Part shown: positions 55,311 through 64,000 of the stretch, piece by piece | How the letters are laid out: each line of letters begins with the position of its first letter | How positions within the stretch are numbered: the first letter of the stretch is position 1 | Assembly (NCBI GenBank): GCA_030762895.1 | Contig: CM061065.1 | Location: 65,146,200-65,210,199 of the forward strand | Reading direction: 5' to 3' | DNA from: Sophora flavescens | Taxonomy: Eukaryota > Streptophyta > Magnoliopsida > Fabales > Fabaceae | DNA: 64,000 bases | The notes under the pieces: model-generated | What the model was told of the DNA's origin: nothing | The model's database searches: none | The model's input: only the letters and a program-made list of their open reading frames with translations | Made by a program: the position numbers and the translations under genes

Positions 55311-56937
55311 AAACACCCCAAACTTAAACCTTTCTTGTCCCCAAGCAAGCTAAAACTCAAAAAAGACTCAAGACTTGGCAAGCCTAAAGGATCTAATCAA
55401 TTTTCGCACAAATTCATGCAATCTCAACAAAACAGTTTTTCCTTCAATGAATTCCCCCCTTGCATCAATGTAATCCCACATTCATTTACTTTAAACAATT
55501 GAGAACTTCATCATTCATGCAATCATTAATCTAAGTTGAGGATCAAAGTCACACACAAAAGGAAGATCACCAATTTCAAACAATCGCCTTCCTCACAAGG
55601 GTATGTAAAATTTCACTCATTCGCTCAATTTCGTCTAGGCTATCAACTTTTCACTCAATTTCACATATCAAGAGCACTTCCCATGAATTTGATTTTCATC
55701 TCAACAATAGTTCCCACGAAAACATGCATGCAACATCAAAAGGTCTTTTAAAGGTTGTAATGGGGCCTGGCTAAGGGTAGGATATTCAAGGATACTAGGC
55801 TTAAGTCCCTAGGAACTAAGAGAGCATGAGCAGTTGACACATATTCCACTCAAATTCCTTCTTCCATTTTTCTTTTTGCCTCGGATGACTACATCCTTTT
55901 CCTTGCTAATCTTTTTGTTTTGCCCCTTTTCTTTTGGCAATTTTTTTCTTTCTTTTATTTTTTTTCCTTTTTCTTTTTGCCTTGGGTTTCAACCTTTATT
56001 TTTATTTTTCTCAACCCAAAATGACATATCACTTTGTAGCCACCCCAAACTTAGTTTCTCACAACCCTTCTCTTGCTAAGCTTCCATGCTCTCCAAATCC
56101 TAAGATTGGGTTATCATGGTTTTTCAGATTTTTGGCTTATAATATAGGGTCATCAAGAAACAATAGGCTAATTAGGCTCAATGTGGCTAACTAGGGAACA
56201 TGCATTAGGGATGGTCCTTTTTAGGCCAAGTAGCTATTTAAAGAAAATTGCCTAAATCATTTGATGCAACACATAAACATGCAAACCATGAAGAGATTCA
56301 ATCAAATTCGGGAAAGTGAAACTTGAAAGTGATCCACACAATCAAAAACAAAGTTGGAGGCTCAAATTCCTCACCTGGACATTTTTTTCAAATTGTTTGA
56401 CCGAGATACAATTCCTAGTGTGTGCACCCCTTCACCCCAATCTTGTCATAAATCAAGCAATCACAATAAAGTTTCTCAAAGTTCAATTTTCAAATTTTTT
56501 CCATGGGGATCAACTTTTCTATTTTCAGAACCTAGGGGGAAATCATCAATGGTCAAAATAATTCATGCAATCAATCTATGCTAAATTTAATTAAAATCCA
56601 ACAAGCTTGCCGACACACATTCATACACATACTCTTGATCTTCTCAAATTATTCAAGAGCGACACTCAAAAACAAAAACAAAAACAAAAACAAAAACAAC
56701 AATTGGTTCCCTCCCCCACACTTAAAGCATACATTGTCCTCAATGAAAGAACACAGATATATAAAATAAGAGTGAGGAAAGGAGAGGGTGCTCCCTGATC
56801 AAATACTAGTGGAGGTGGCCGCTTCCATGGAAAGTTCTCCTACGGTTGCATCCTCATCCAATTTTTCCTTCGGGCACCCCCCTGTTGGGCCAAAAGCCTC
56901 TCCTGGAAGAAATCCTGCAAATCAAAACTTAATTGCA
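55311..56937 (-). other. Non-coding 3' internal region of E
   Basis: Related to the A-family 3' region over about 1.4 kb (polypurine tract, CTTG/CAAG hairpin, GGGGCCTGGCTAAGG segment). A C/A-rich AAACAAAAAC repeat lies at 56667-56700. No gene. Confidence 0.7.
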
Positions 56938-57167
56938 GATTCGCGAGGCGAGAGGTCACTCGCGAGGTGAATCTGAAAAATTGTTCTTCACACTTTCCAT
57001 AATCGCGGGGCGAGTAGTATCTCGCGAAGCGAATCTGGAATTCCAACAGATGATGATGCCCATAATCGCGAGGCGAAAGTAGACCTCGCGGCGCGAGACA
57101 GAAGTGTGAGCAAGCCTCTGAGATTCAGGGATTCTGTCTCGCGTGGCCACTGTGGATTCGCGTGGCG
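56938..57167 (-). promoter_or_regulatory. Four palindrome pairs in E internal region
   Basis: Eight units close to TCGCG-N-GGCGA in four pairs with centre distances of 19, 19, 20 and 19 bp. It is the internal counterpart of the E LTR cluster. Confidence 0.8.
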
Positions 57168-57219
57168 AATCAAGCTTCTTATTCTTTTTTTTTTAATATA
57201 TAAATGAAAATGCCAGAAA

Positions 57220-57960
57220 CTAAAAATAAAGGATACCTAGCTTGGGTTGCCTCCCAAGTAGCGCTTGTTTAACGTCGCTAGCTTGACTTATTAAGAAGCA
57301 TCCACCTGGATCCCATAGCCTGTGGCATAAGGGCCAAGAGATGCTCATCATGTGAGATCCTCCACCCGGATCCCATGGTTTGTGAAGTGGCAATTTCAGA
57401 AGCAATATGACTCTTTCCACAATTCCACCTAGACCGTGTGTGAAAACTCCGTTGATCTCTGCAATTATGAACTCACTTCCTCTCGGGTCAAATGGTGTTT
57501 TCTTGAGGAAGTGTGCCAGACAAGTGGGGGGGACTAACTTACCAGTGTCCACACATGCATGCAAGCCAACATATTTATTTAAGGCAGCAATTTCGGGTTG
57601 CTTGGCAAGCATGGTGAAATCCACTACCACATCATCTGCACTTTGATCCATCCCCCCAACCATATTCTACTCAAGCAATGCTTCATGTGGGTATTGTACT
57701 AGCTGTTTGCAAATCTCTCCCACCTGCTCCGGTGCCTTGTCACTTGTCAACTCCTCTTTCTCAGGTTGTTCTTCCTCAACATGTGGTTGTTCCGGGGCCT
57801 TGTCTTCAATTTCCTGAGAACTAGTTGCACCCCAGTTAGATCCCAACACCCTACCGCTTCTAGTTGTTATGGCATCGCATTGGTTCTTAGGGTTGTTCTC
57901 GGTATCACCTGGGAAAGTGCCTGGGAGACGCTCATTTAGTTGCTTTGCGAGCTGAGCCAA
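57220..57960 (-). pseudogene. E Gag C-terminus and DPRGSE/WDPGG region
   Basis: Two open pieces split by a stop near 57665. The first (57667-57960) reads LAKQLNERLPGTFPGD and AITTRSGRVLG, normal Athila Gag C-terminal text. The second (57220-57663) has DPRGSE, then KPWDPGG and, about 20 residues on, RLWDPGG, and ends KQALLGRQPKLG, resembling the relict pol end. The DPRGSE/WDPGG text is shared with family A proteins, here placed where the protease would be. Confidence 0.72.
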
Positions 57961-57963
57961 CTT

Positions 57964-58557
57964 CTATATTGCCGCATTCGCCTTCTCAAAACTCAACTCC
58001 CAAGGTTGCCTTCCACCATCCTGTTGAGGTTGTTGTTGCCAATTCTGTTGAGGCTGTTGCCCGGCTAGACCACCACTAGCATTACTCCAAGCGAAACCCG
58101 GATAGTTGTTCCTCTGATAGTTGTTCTGGGACACGCTGTCATAAAAATTGTGGCATGGGTCCACATGTTCTTGAGAGAAGTGGAACGGACAGTTCTGAGT
58201 GTCATGATCTCCATTACAATTATCACAACCCGGAGGCATTCTCTCGTGTATCACATTAACCTTCTTGTTCCCAGACAATGCCGCATTCTGCATCTTCAAC
58301 AGTTTATTTTGCTCCAGAATGACCTCTATTGCTGCAGAACTGAATCCACTTGAGTTTTCCCTACCACGGTTGTAATCATTGTACGACATCTTCTCCAATG
58401 ATGCCCAACCATCCTCAGCTGATAAGTAGGAAAATGAACCGCCAGCTGCATCAATATTCATCTGGTAGCGCCCCCTTAACCCGTTAAAGAAATGTTGAAC
58501 CTTGGAGACCGGGTCAAAGAAAGCTGAGGGCCATCTCCTCAAGATCAATTGCTTCAA
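57964..58557 (-). pseudogene. Athila-like gag of E, N-terminus lost
   Basis: The open 197-residue piece has capsid C-terminal text (VQHFFNGLRGRYQMNIDAAGG, LEKMSYNDY), a zinc knuckle CDNCNGDHDTQNC (C-X2-C-X4-H-X4-C) near 58189-58229 and a glutamine-rich tail. The N-terminal capsid half found in B and C is missing between this piece and the primer site. The first Met is not a likely original start. Confidence 0.85.
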
Positions 58558-58708
58558 GGCTCCTTCGCTCTCTGACTTCTTTCCTTAAACGCTTCTCGGT
58601 CTTGGTGATCTCCAAATCAAATAGCAAGTCTTCTTGTGAAAAGGGTACCTCGCATACAAAACAGGGCAAGACCAAGTGGAATCAAAGAAGTAGAGAGAGA
58701 TAATAGTA

Positions 58709-58753
58709 AATAAAAATAAAAATAAAAATAAAAATAAAAATAAAAATAAAAAT
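58709..58753 (+). repeat. TAAAAA microsatellite
   Basis: About seven TAAAAA units in E's leader near the primer site. Confidence 0.9.
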
Positions 58754-58807
58754 ATCTTTACCAAATAATCAAACTTCCCTAAAAATTAGGAAAATTGGTT
58801 GTGCCAA

Positions 58808-58825
58808 TCCCCGACAACGGCACCA
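58808..58825 (-). other. tRNA-Asp primer site of E
   Basis: TCCCCGACAACGGCACCA on the plus strand, two mismatches to the tRNA-Asp 3' end, 6 bp from the LTR. Confidence 0.88.
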
Positions 58826-58831
58826 AAAACT

Positions 58832-59355
58832 TGTTGAGTCACCGGCAAGTGTACCGGGTCGTTGCAAGTAATAAAATAAACACGGTAAGAATTTACCGAG
58901 GTCGAACACAAGGATTGGGCTACCAATTCAACTAATTCGCGAGAAGTTCGATACGTTTGGTCAAGCAACAGAAAGTGGTTGAGATTGGAGAGAAAATAGG
59001 ATCGCAATCAAATTAACAAATCAATTAAGCTAAGGTATTAAAATCAGAAATTAAATATCTAAGGTGTCAAATCCACCTACCCAATCATGCATAGTACCCA
59101 AGTGATGATGACTCTTTCCTAAGTTCAATTACAATGTCAACCAGGACCCCCAAATTCTCCTATATCCACTGCCGTGCTCAATAGGACGTATTCAACGATT
59201 GGATTAATTACTTACTAGGTCTCATAATCCTAATCATCAAACTCTATTAAACCTGGTTCCTATAAGGTTGCACCGATCTCCTACTCATTCTCGTGCAATA
59301 TTCAATTGATGATCCCAATTCAAGTTCTAAAACGCGAATTGCCTCCTAAGCCTCA
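58832..59355 (-). repeat. 5' LTR of E, left part
   Basis: Matches 53919-54443 closely. It is cut at 59355 by A2; the rest should reappear beyond the right edge. Confidence 0.85.
59351..59355 (+). other. Candidate left TSD of A2 (CCTCA)
   Basis: CCTCA lies between E's LTR sequence and the TGATCAGCC start of A2. In the other E LTR the uninterrupted sequence continues CCTCATCACG. The right copy is outside the window. Confidence 0.7.
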
Positions 59356-59569
59356 TGATCAGCCTCTGGCTCATCTAGTTTTATGACTAGTATGACCGTG
59401 GTTTTGTGCTAATTATATCTCATTTTCGCCCAAATTAGACTTGATTGTCTTTAAGCAGCATTTTGAGTCTCTAGAGTATTTTTAGATTAATTTAGTTGAT
59501 TTAGAGTCAAATAAAGCACTTATTCTATTTCTTGTTTTCAGGTTAATAAAGTGAAGCAGATTTGGATTT

Positions 59570-59851
59570 TTCGCCCCACGAGAAGGCATTCGCCCCGCGA
59601 ACCTGAAGGTGATTGTTCCAGAAAATGCAATCCTCTCTGTCTCGCCCCGCGAATACTTGACTCGCCTCGCGAGTAATCCAACCCTGGAAGACCAGAAGCC
59701 ATCACGGCTTACGCGTGTTGGAGGTCACGGCTGTGGCAGTTTGGAATTTGAAGAGTCTCGCCTCGCGAATGATAAGCTCGCCTCGCGAGCTCGCCAAACA
59801 CTGAAGACTGTTCGTATTATTCGCCTCGCGAAGGTGTGCTCTCCTCGCGAG
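59570..59851 (+). promoter_or_regulatory. Palindrome pairs, A2 5' LTR
   Basis: Four pairs of (T/C)TCGCC-(C/T)C-GCGA(A/G)-type units read in the sense direction, with a decayed B-type pair (CATCACGGCTTACGCGTG, GGTCACGGCTGTGG) between the second and third pairs. It ends 19 bp before the TATA-like box. Confidence 0.8.
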
Positions 59852-59870
59852 CTCGCGGAATCCAGAATCT

Positions 59871-59879
59871 GTATTTAAG
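59871..59879 (+). promoter_or_regulatory. TATA-like box, A2 5' LTR
   Basis: GTATTTAAG at the position where the array LTRs have TATATAAG and A1 has CTATTTATAG. Confidence 0.5.
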
Positions 59880-60087
59880 CCTGTTTGAAGGCAGAACTGA
59901 GAGTTTTTTCATCTTTCTTTTCTTTTCTTTTCACAGTTGCGGTTGCAACAGTAGGATTAGATTTATGTTTGTAATGGAGAACTAGTCTCCTTGGATTAAT
60001 CTACTGTGATTCGATTTCCACTACACTTGAGGTTCTGTAATTCCTATTTTGTTTGCTTTTCCCTTTTCAATGCTATGCTATATATTT

Positions 60088-60238
60088 CTGTTTGCTTAAT
60101 TCAGGAGTGTATAGTGTTGTGTTGATTTATTTCGGTGATGTTATGTTCCTATATTTAATCGCGTTTGCTTAATTCGCGTGTGTTCAATTCGTGTTCGCTT
60201 AGTTCACGAAGGGCTTAACCCCGTTTGCTTAATTCGGG
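60088..60238 (+). repeat. Hairpins H4-H1, A2 5' LTR
   Basis: Sense-strand loop TTTGCTTAATT (TTCGCTTAGTT in H2) with stems CTG/CAG (60088-60104), CGCG/CGCG (60160-60178), TTCGTG/CACGAA (60188-60210) and CCCG/CGGG (60220-60238). They would be in the transcript leader. Confidence 0.85.
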
Positions 60239-60597
60239 AATAGGAACATATATCTCGTAGTAGTGATTTCGCTTGTTAATTGTTGCTACAACCGAAAGGG
60301 GGATTAGAATCTGCTTAGGGCTTGGAAATTACATGAACCAATGATAGTGGGAAACCGAGAACAGTAGGTTAATCATCTTTAGCTTATTTGTTAATCTCTT
60401 AACTGCTTTGTTTTGATTACTCTGTTTTGCCTTGTTTTCTTTATTTTATTTCAAATCCAAAACCCCCTAATTCTGACTTTTTCTGTTAACAACAACCCAA
60501 GAGTCCTTGTGAGACGATACTCGAGTTGTCGCTTCCTAAACTACATTTTTACAAACCGCTCGCTTTTTGGCGCGTGCGCGACAGCGTGTTCAAAAAT

Positions 60598-60615
60598 TGG
60601 CGCCGTTGCCGGGGA
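60598..60615 (+). other. tRNA-Asp primer binding site of A2
   Basis: TGGCGCCGTTGCCGGGGA, the complement of the plant tRNA-Asp(GTC) 3' end, 5 bp after the LTR. Confidence 0.95.
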
Positions 60616-60713
60616 CTCTTGTTGTTATTAACAGAAAATTAAATTAAAAAAAACTTTTGTATTACTGAATTAGTTTTGGCTGCTTTGTCTGGTTGTGAAT
60701 CTTAGTGCTTCCC

Positions 60714-61748
60714 ATGGATAATTATATGCTAGATTTTATGCCTCATGTTGATTATGAACCATGCATATATTATCCTAACTTTGATAGGCGCCATGCATGT
60801 ATTATCCTGACTTTAGTAAACCACCAACATGCATAAATTATCCTAATTTTGCTGGAAGTTATGAGTTTAGCAGTGGTTTTGACATGATTGGTGTGAATGA
60901 GGTCCATAGTTCTTCTTCTTACCAGGCCCTTGAGAATAAAATTGATGAGCTCACTTCCTTGGTGAAGAAATTGTTAATGGATAAGGTTCAGCAGGCAAGG
61001 TTGTGGCATGTGCGGCTCTCTTGAGCACCTGTTTGATGCATGCCCCATTCTGAAAGAAGGGTCAGTTACTGATTTGCCTCGAGCTTATGCAGTCCATCCT
61101 TACAATCAAGGCAATAAGCTTGAGGATAATGAAGAACCTTTGGAATTAGATGCATGTGTTGAAAGTGATGGGATGGATGAATCGTGTGCTGAATTTCCAG
61201 ACATTCAGACCTTTACTGATTCAGTTTATTGTACCATATGTACTGACTGTACTAACACTAACCTTTGTGTGGTGTGTGCTGAGATTTCTGCAGGTTTAAC
61301 AGGTGATGGATTTGTCAGTGCAGTGGATGAAGAACATGCATAAGTTGAAGCAGCACCAGAGACCCTCGACACCTATTTGCCACCTCCGACTGTGGAACAA
61401 TCGGTGATGGAGTTCAAGCCTCTGGATTTTGCACCATGGCCAGTCCAAGAGGTTGAACCCCGATTTTATTGGGAGGACTTTATTGAGAAAGAGATCAACC
61501 TTGAACCAAGAGGGAGTGAGAAGTCCGCCGCACTTAGCGAGGTCTCCATGATTGTCAAGCACTCACTCCCATATCAAAGCTGCAAGTTAGGGGACCATGG
61601 AACAAGCTTCAGCCCCTTGTCTATCATTTGGGCTTTATGCCGCATGCCATGGGATCCGGGAGGATCATACTGCAATTTGGGCATTCCGTGGCTGCTGTAT
61701 CACAGACAGTGGGATCTCGGTGGAACCACCCCCATGAGTTTTCTCTAA
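60714..61748 (+). pseudogene. A-family Cys4 protein of A2, broken
   Basis: The start MDNYMLDFMPHVDYEP matches A1. Frames change near 60790 and 61010. At the second break the DNA still spells a zinc knuckle, CGMCGSLEHLFDAC (C-X2-C-X4-H-X4-C), which A1 and the array lack and which supports descent from Gag. The Cys4 region reads CTICTDCTNTNLCVVC. A stop at 61341 splits off the C-terminal part (61377-61748) with MEFKPLDFAPW, HFYWEDF-like RFYWEDF, PRGSEKSAAL and two WD(P/L)GG repeats. At least three breaks. Confidence 0.82.
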
Positions 61749-63183
61749 ACCTTTCCTTTTTAATTATCTTTGCTTTATTTTTGTTTTGTTTTCTTTTAGC
61801 TCCTGAATAATTTGAGAAGATCAGGAGTATTTGTGTGTTGAGTCTTGTGTCGGCAAGCTTTATTGGAATTTGATTGAATTTTGCATAGATGGATTGCATG
61901 TTATGTGTTGACTGTTTTCCCCTAGGTTTTGAAACTGAAAATTTGATCCCCACTTGAAAAATTGAAAACTAAACTGTGAGATGTTTTGTTGTGATGGTAT
62001 GATTTATGATAAGTTTGGGGTGAAGGGAAACACACACTAGGGATAGAATCTCGGTCAAACAATTTGCAAAAATGTCCAGGTGAGGATTTGAGCCTCCAAC
62101 ATGTTTTTAACTGTGTATCACTTTTGAGTTGCACTTTCCCGAATTTGCTTGAATCTCTTCTTGGTTTGCATGTTTATGTGTTTGCATCAGATGATTTAGG
62201 CAGATTTTCTTTGTAAATAACCACTTGACCTGAAAAGAACCAATTCCTAATGCATGTTCCTTTGTTAGCCCCTTTGAGCCTAATTAGCCTATTATTTCTT
62301 GATAACCTTATGTTATGAGCCTAAAATCTGGAAAAACCATGTTAACCCAATCTTAGGATCAGGAGAGCATGAAAGCTTAACAAGAGAAGGGTTGCAAGAA
62401 ACTAAGGTTGGGGTGGCTACAAGGTGTGATGTGTTGTTTGGGATTGAGAAAAAGAAAAAAAAACTAAAAAGGTTGGAGCAAAAGGAAAAAAAAAGAGAGA
62501 AAAAAAAAGAAAAAAAGAAAAAAAAAGGGAAAAAAATAAAAAGTGCAAAAATGTCAAAAAGGATATTTGAGAAGAAAAGGTTGTAGTCACCCAAAGCATA
62601 AAGAAAAATGGAAAAAGGAATTTGAGTGGAAGTTCAATGTGTGAAATGTTTATGCTCTCTTAGTTCCTAGGGACTTCAGCCTAGTTCCTTTGTATATCCT
62701 ACCCTTAGCCAGGCCCCACTACAACCTTTAAAAGACCTTTTGATGTTGCATGCATGTTTCTGTGGGAACCATTTTGAGATGAAAATCAAATTTATGGGAA
62801 GTGTTCTTGAAAAGTGAAATTGAGTGAAATGTTGTTAGCCTATACAAAAACTGAGCGATTGAGTGAAACATTAAATTCCCATGTGACGAAGGCAGTTGTT
62901 TGAATTTGGTGATCTCCCTGTTTGTGTGTAACTTGGATCCCTTGCTTAGATTAATGATTTTTTGAATGATGAAATTCTCAAATGTTTAGAATAAATGATT
63001 GTGGGGATTACTTTGTTTGAAAGGAGGGGGGGGGGGGGGGGGGGGACATTGAGGAAAAAATTATTTTGATGAATTGCTTGAAATTTGTGCAAAGTTGATT
63101 GAATTTTTTAAGCTTGCCATGTCTTGAGTCTTTTTGAGTTTTAGTTTGCTTGGGGACAAGCAAGGTTTAAGTTTGGGGTATTT
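61749..63183 (+). other. Conserved non-coding 3' region of A2
   Basis: The plus-strand counterpart of the A1 and array 3' regions. It has an A-rich block at 62450-62580, a 20-base G tract (63026-63045), a GCTTG-GGGA-CAAGC hairpin at 63145-63164 and the polypurine tract (AGTTTGGGGTAT) before 63184. Confidence 0.78.
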
Positions 63184-64000
63184 TGATCAGCCTCTGGCTC
63201 ATCTAGTTTTATGACTAGTATGACCGTGGTTTTGTGCTAATTATATCTCATTTTCGCCAAAATTAGAATTGATTGTCTTTAAGCAGCATTTTGAATCTCT
63301 AGAGTATTTTTAGGTTAATTTAGTTGATTTAGAGCCAAATAAAGCACTTATGCTATTTTTCATAAAGAGAGGATTGCTTGTTTTCAGGTTAATAAAGTGA
63401 AGCAGTTTTGGATTTTTTGCCCCGCGAGAAGGCATTCGCCCCGCGAACCTGAAGGTGATTGTTCCAGAAAATGCAATCCTCTCTGTCTCGCCCCGCGAAT
63501 ACTTGACTCGCCTCGCGAGTAATCCAACCTGGAAGACCAGAAGCCATCACGGCTTACGCGTGTTGGAGGTCACGACTGTGGCAGTTTGGAATTTGAAGAG
63601 TCTCGCCTTGCGAATGACAAGCTCGCCTCGCGAGCTCTCCAAACACTAAAGATTGTTCGTATTATTCGCCTCCCGAAGGTGTGCTCGCCTCGCGAGTTCA
63701 CGGAATCCAGAATCTGTATTTAAGCCTGTTTGAAGGCAGAACTGAGAGTTTTTTCATCTTTCTTTTCTTTTCTTTTCACAGTTGCGGTTGCAACAGTAGG
63801 ATTAGATTTATGTTTTTAATGGAGAACTAGTCGATCTCCTTGGATTAATCTACTGTGATTCGATTTCCACTACACTTGAGGTTCTGTAATTCCTATTTTG
63901 TTTGCTTTTCCCTTTTCAATGCTATGCTATATATTTCTGTTTGCTTAATTCAGGAGTGTATAGTGTTGTGTTGATTTATTTCGGTGATGTTATGTTCCTA
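63184..64000 (+). repeat. 3' LTR of A2, cut by the window edge
   Basis: Matches 59356-60170 with small differences, including an insertion near 63360. Palindromes 63418-63696, TATA-like box 63716-63724, first hairpin (H4) near 63938. Confidence 0.93.

Larger units (their letters stand above)
59356..60592 (+). repeat. 5' LTR of A2
   Basis: 1237 bp, TGATCAGCC to GTGTTCA. Palindromes 59570-59851, TATA-like box 59871-59879, hairpins 60088-60238. Confidence 0.93.
49884..64000 (-). mobile_element. Q: minus-strand copia element, interrupted, open to the right
   Basis: Q encodes RT, integrase, protease and gag in copia order on the minus strand and is related to P at the protein level. It is cut at 53918 by E, so its gag N-terminus, primer site and 5' LTR must lie beyond the right edge. 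RNase H is truncated. AATCT (49879-49883) is the candidate left target duplication; it cannot be confirmed here. Confidence 0.75.
53919..64000 (-). mobile_element. E: Athila-like element lacking RT, open to the right
   Basis: E lies on the minus strand with LTRs at 53919-55310 and from 58832 (cut by A2 at 59355). The primer site at 58808-58825 is tRNA-Asp with two mismatches. It has part of gag and a region with DPRGSE and WDPGG text, no protease active site and no RT. Its LTR and 3' region partly match family A, partly not, so it looks like a mosaic. The right end is outside the window. Confidence 0.82.
59356..64000 (+). mobile_element. A2: plus-strand A-family element, open to the right
   Basis: LTR 59356-60592, tRNA-Asp primer site, a damaged Cys4 frame, the conserved non-coding region, a polypurine tract and the start of the 3' LTR at 63184. 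It is the only A copy on the plus strand. The two LTRs differ by few changes over the part seen. The internal region is 2591 bp. Confidence 0.92.

Noticed and set aside
62299..62586. Lysine-rich open frame
   Set aside because: It is a translation of an A-rich low-complexity block in the non-coding 3' region; the homologous blocks in other copies give unrelated hydrophobic frames.

Overview
This window looks like intergenic DNA from a flowering plant with a large, repeat-rich genome. I see no bacterial, organellar or non-transposon host gene. Almost every base belongs to LTR retrotransposons nested inside one another: Ty1/copia elements primed by tRNA-Met and Ty3/gypsy elements of Athila type primed by tRNA-Asp. 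A eudicot, perhaps a legume, is plausible, but the species cannot be fixed from the sequence.

Layout. 1-553 is the 3' end of a copia element. 554-2108 holds small, poorly recognised pieces. From about 2109 to the right edge everything sits inside one copia element, P (+ strand). P's gag is split by O (4872-49623, target-site duplication TGAAT), a solo LTR of about 2.5 kb. O was opened by Athila-like element B (5539-17466, TSD GTCCT), itself opened by A1 (5922-11052, TSD CCAAC). O was opened again by Athila-like element C (17582-47872, TSD ACCTC/ACCTA). C contains copia element D (19226-27802) and a tandem array of A-family elements (29060-43486, TSD CCAGC) with four LTRs and three internal regions; the last LTR carries a further solo LTR (41887-43127, TSD GTGAT). 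After O, P's gag resumes (49624-49883) and is cut by minus-strand copia Q (49884 on), which is cut by Athila-like E (53919 on), which is cut by A2, a plus-strand A element (59356 to beyond 64000).

Function. D and Q carry recognisable but broken copia gag, protease, integrase and RT/RNase H. B, C and E keep gag, and B and C keep protease, but all lack reverse transcriptase and integrase. Family A encodes one unfamiliar protein, intact only in A1 (382 aa), with a conserved Cys4 motif and a C-terminal region containing DPRGSE and WDPGG motifs. A, B, C and E would therefore need enzymes from elsewhere.

The main new observation is architectural. Just upstream of the LTR TATA box, families A/E, B, C and D each carry pairs of short CpG-containing palindromes, different in sequence per family, with the two centres of a pair 19-21 bp apart (about two helical turns). 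B, C, D and E repeat such a cluster in the 3' part of the internal region. Downstream of the TATA box, family A has a second set of hairpins with a constant 11-nt loop and stems that vary in a compensated way; O has a similar set. These patterns were read by eye and were not tested statistically.
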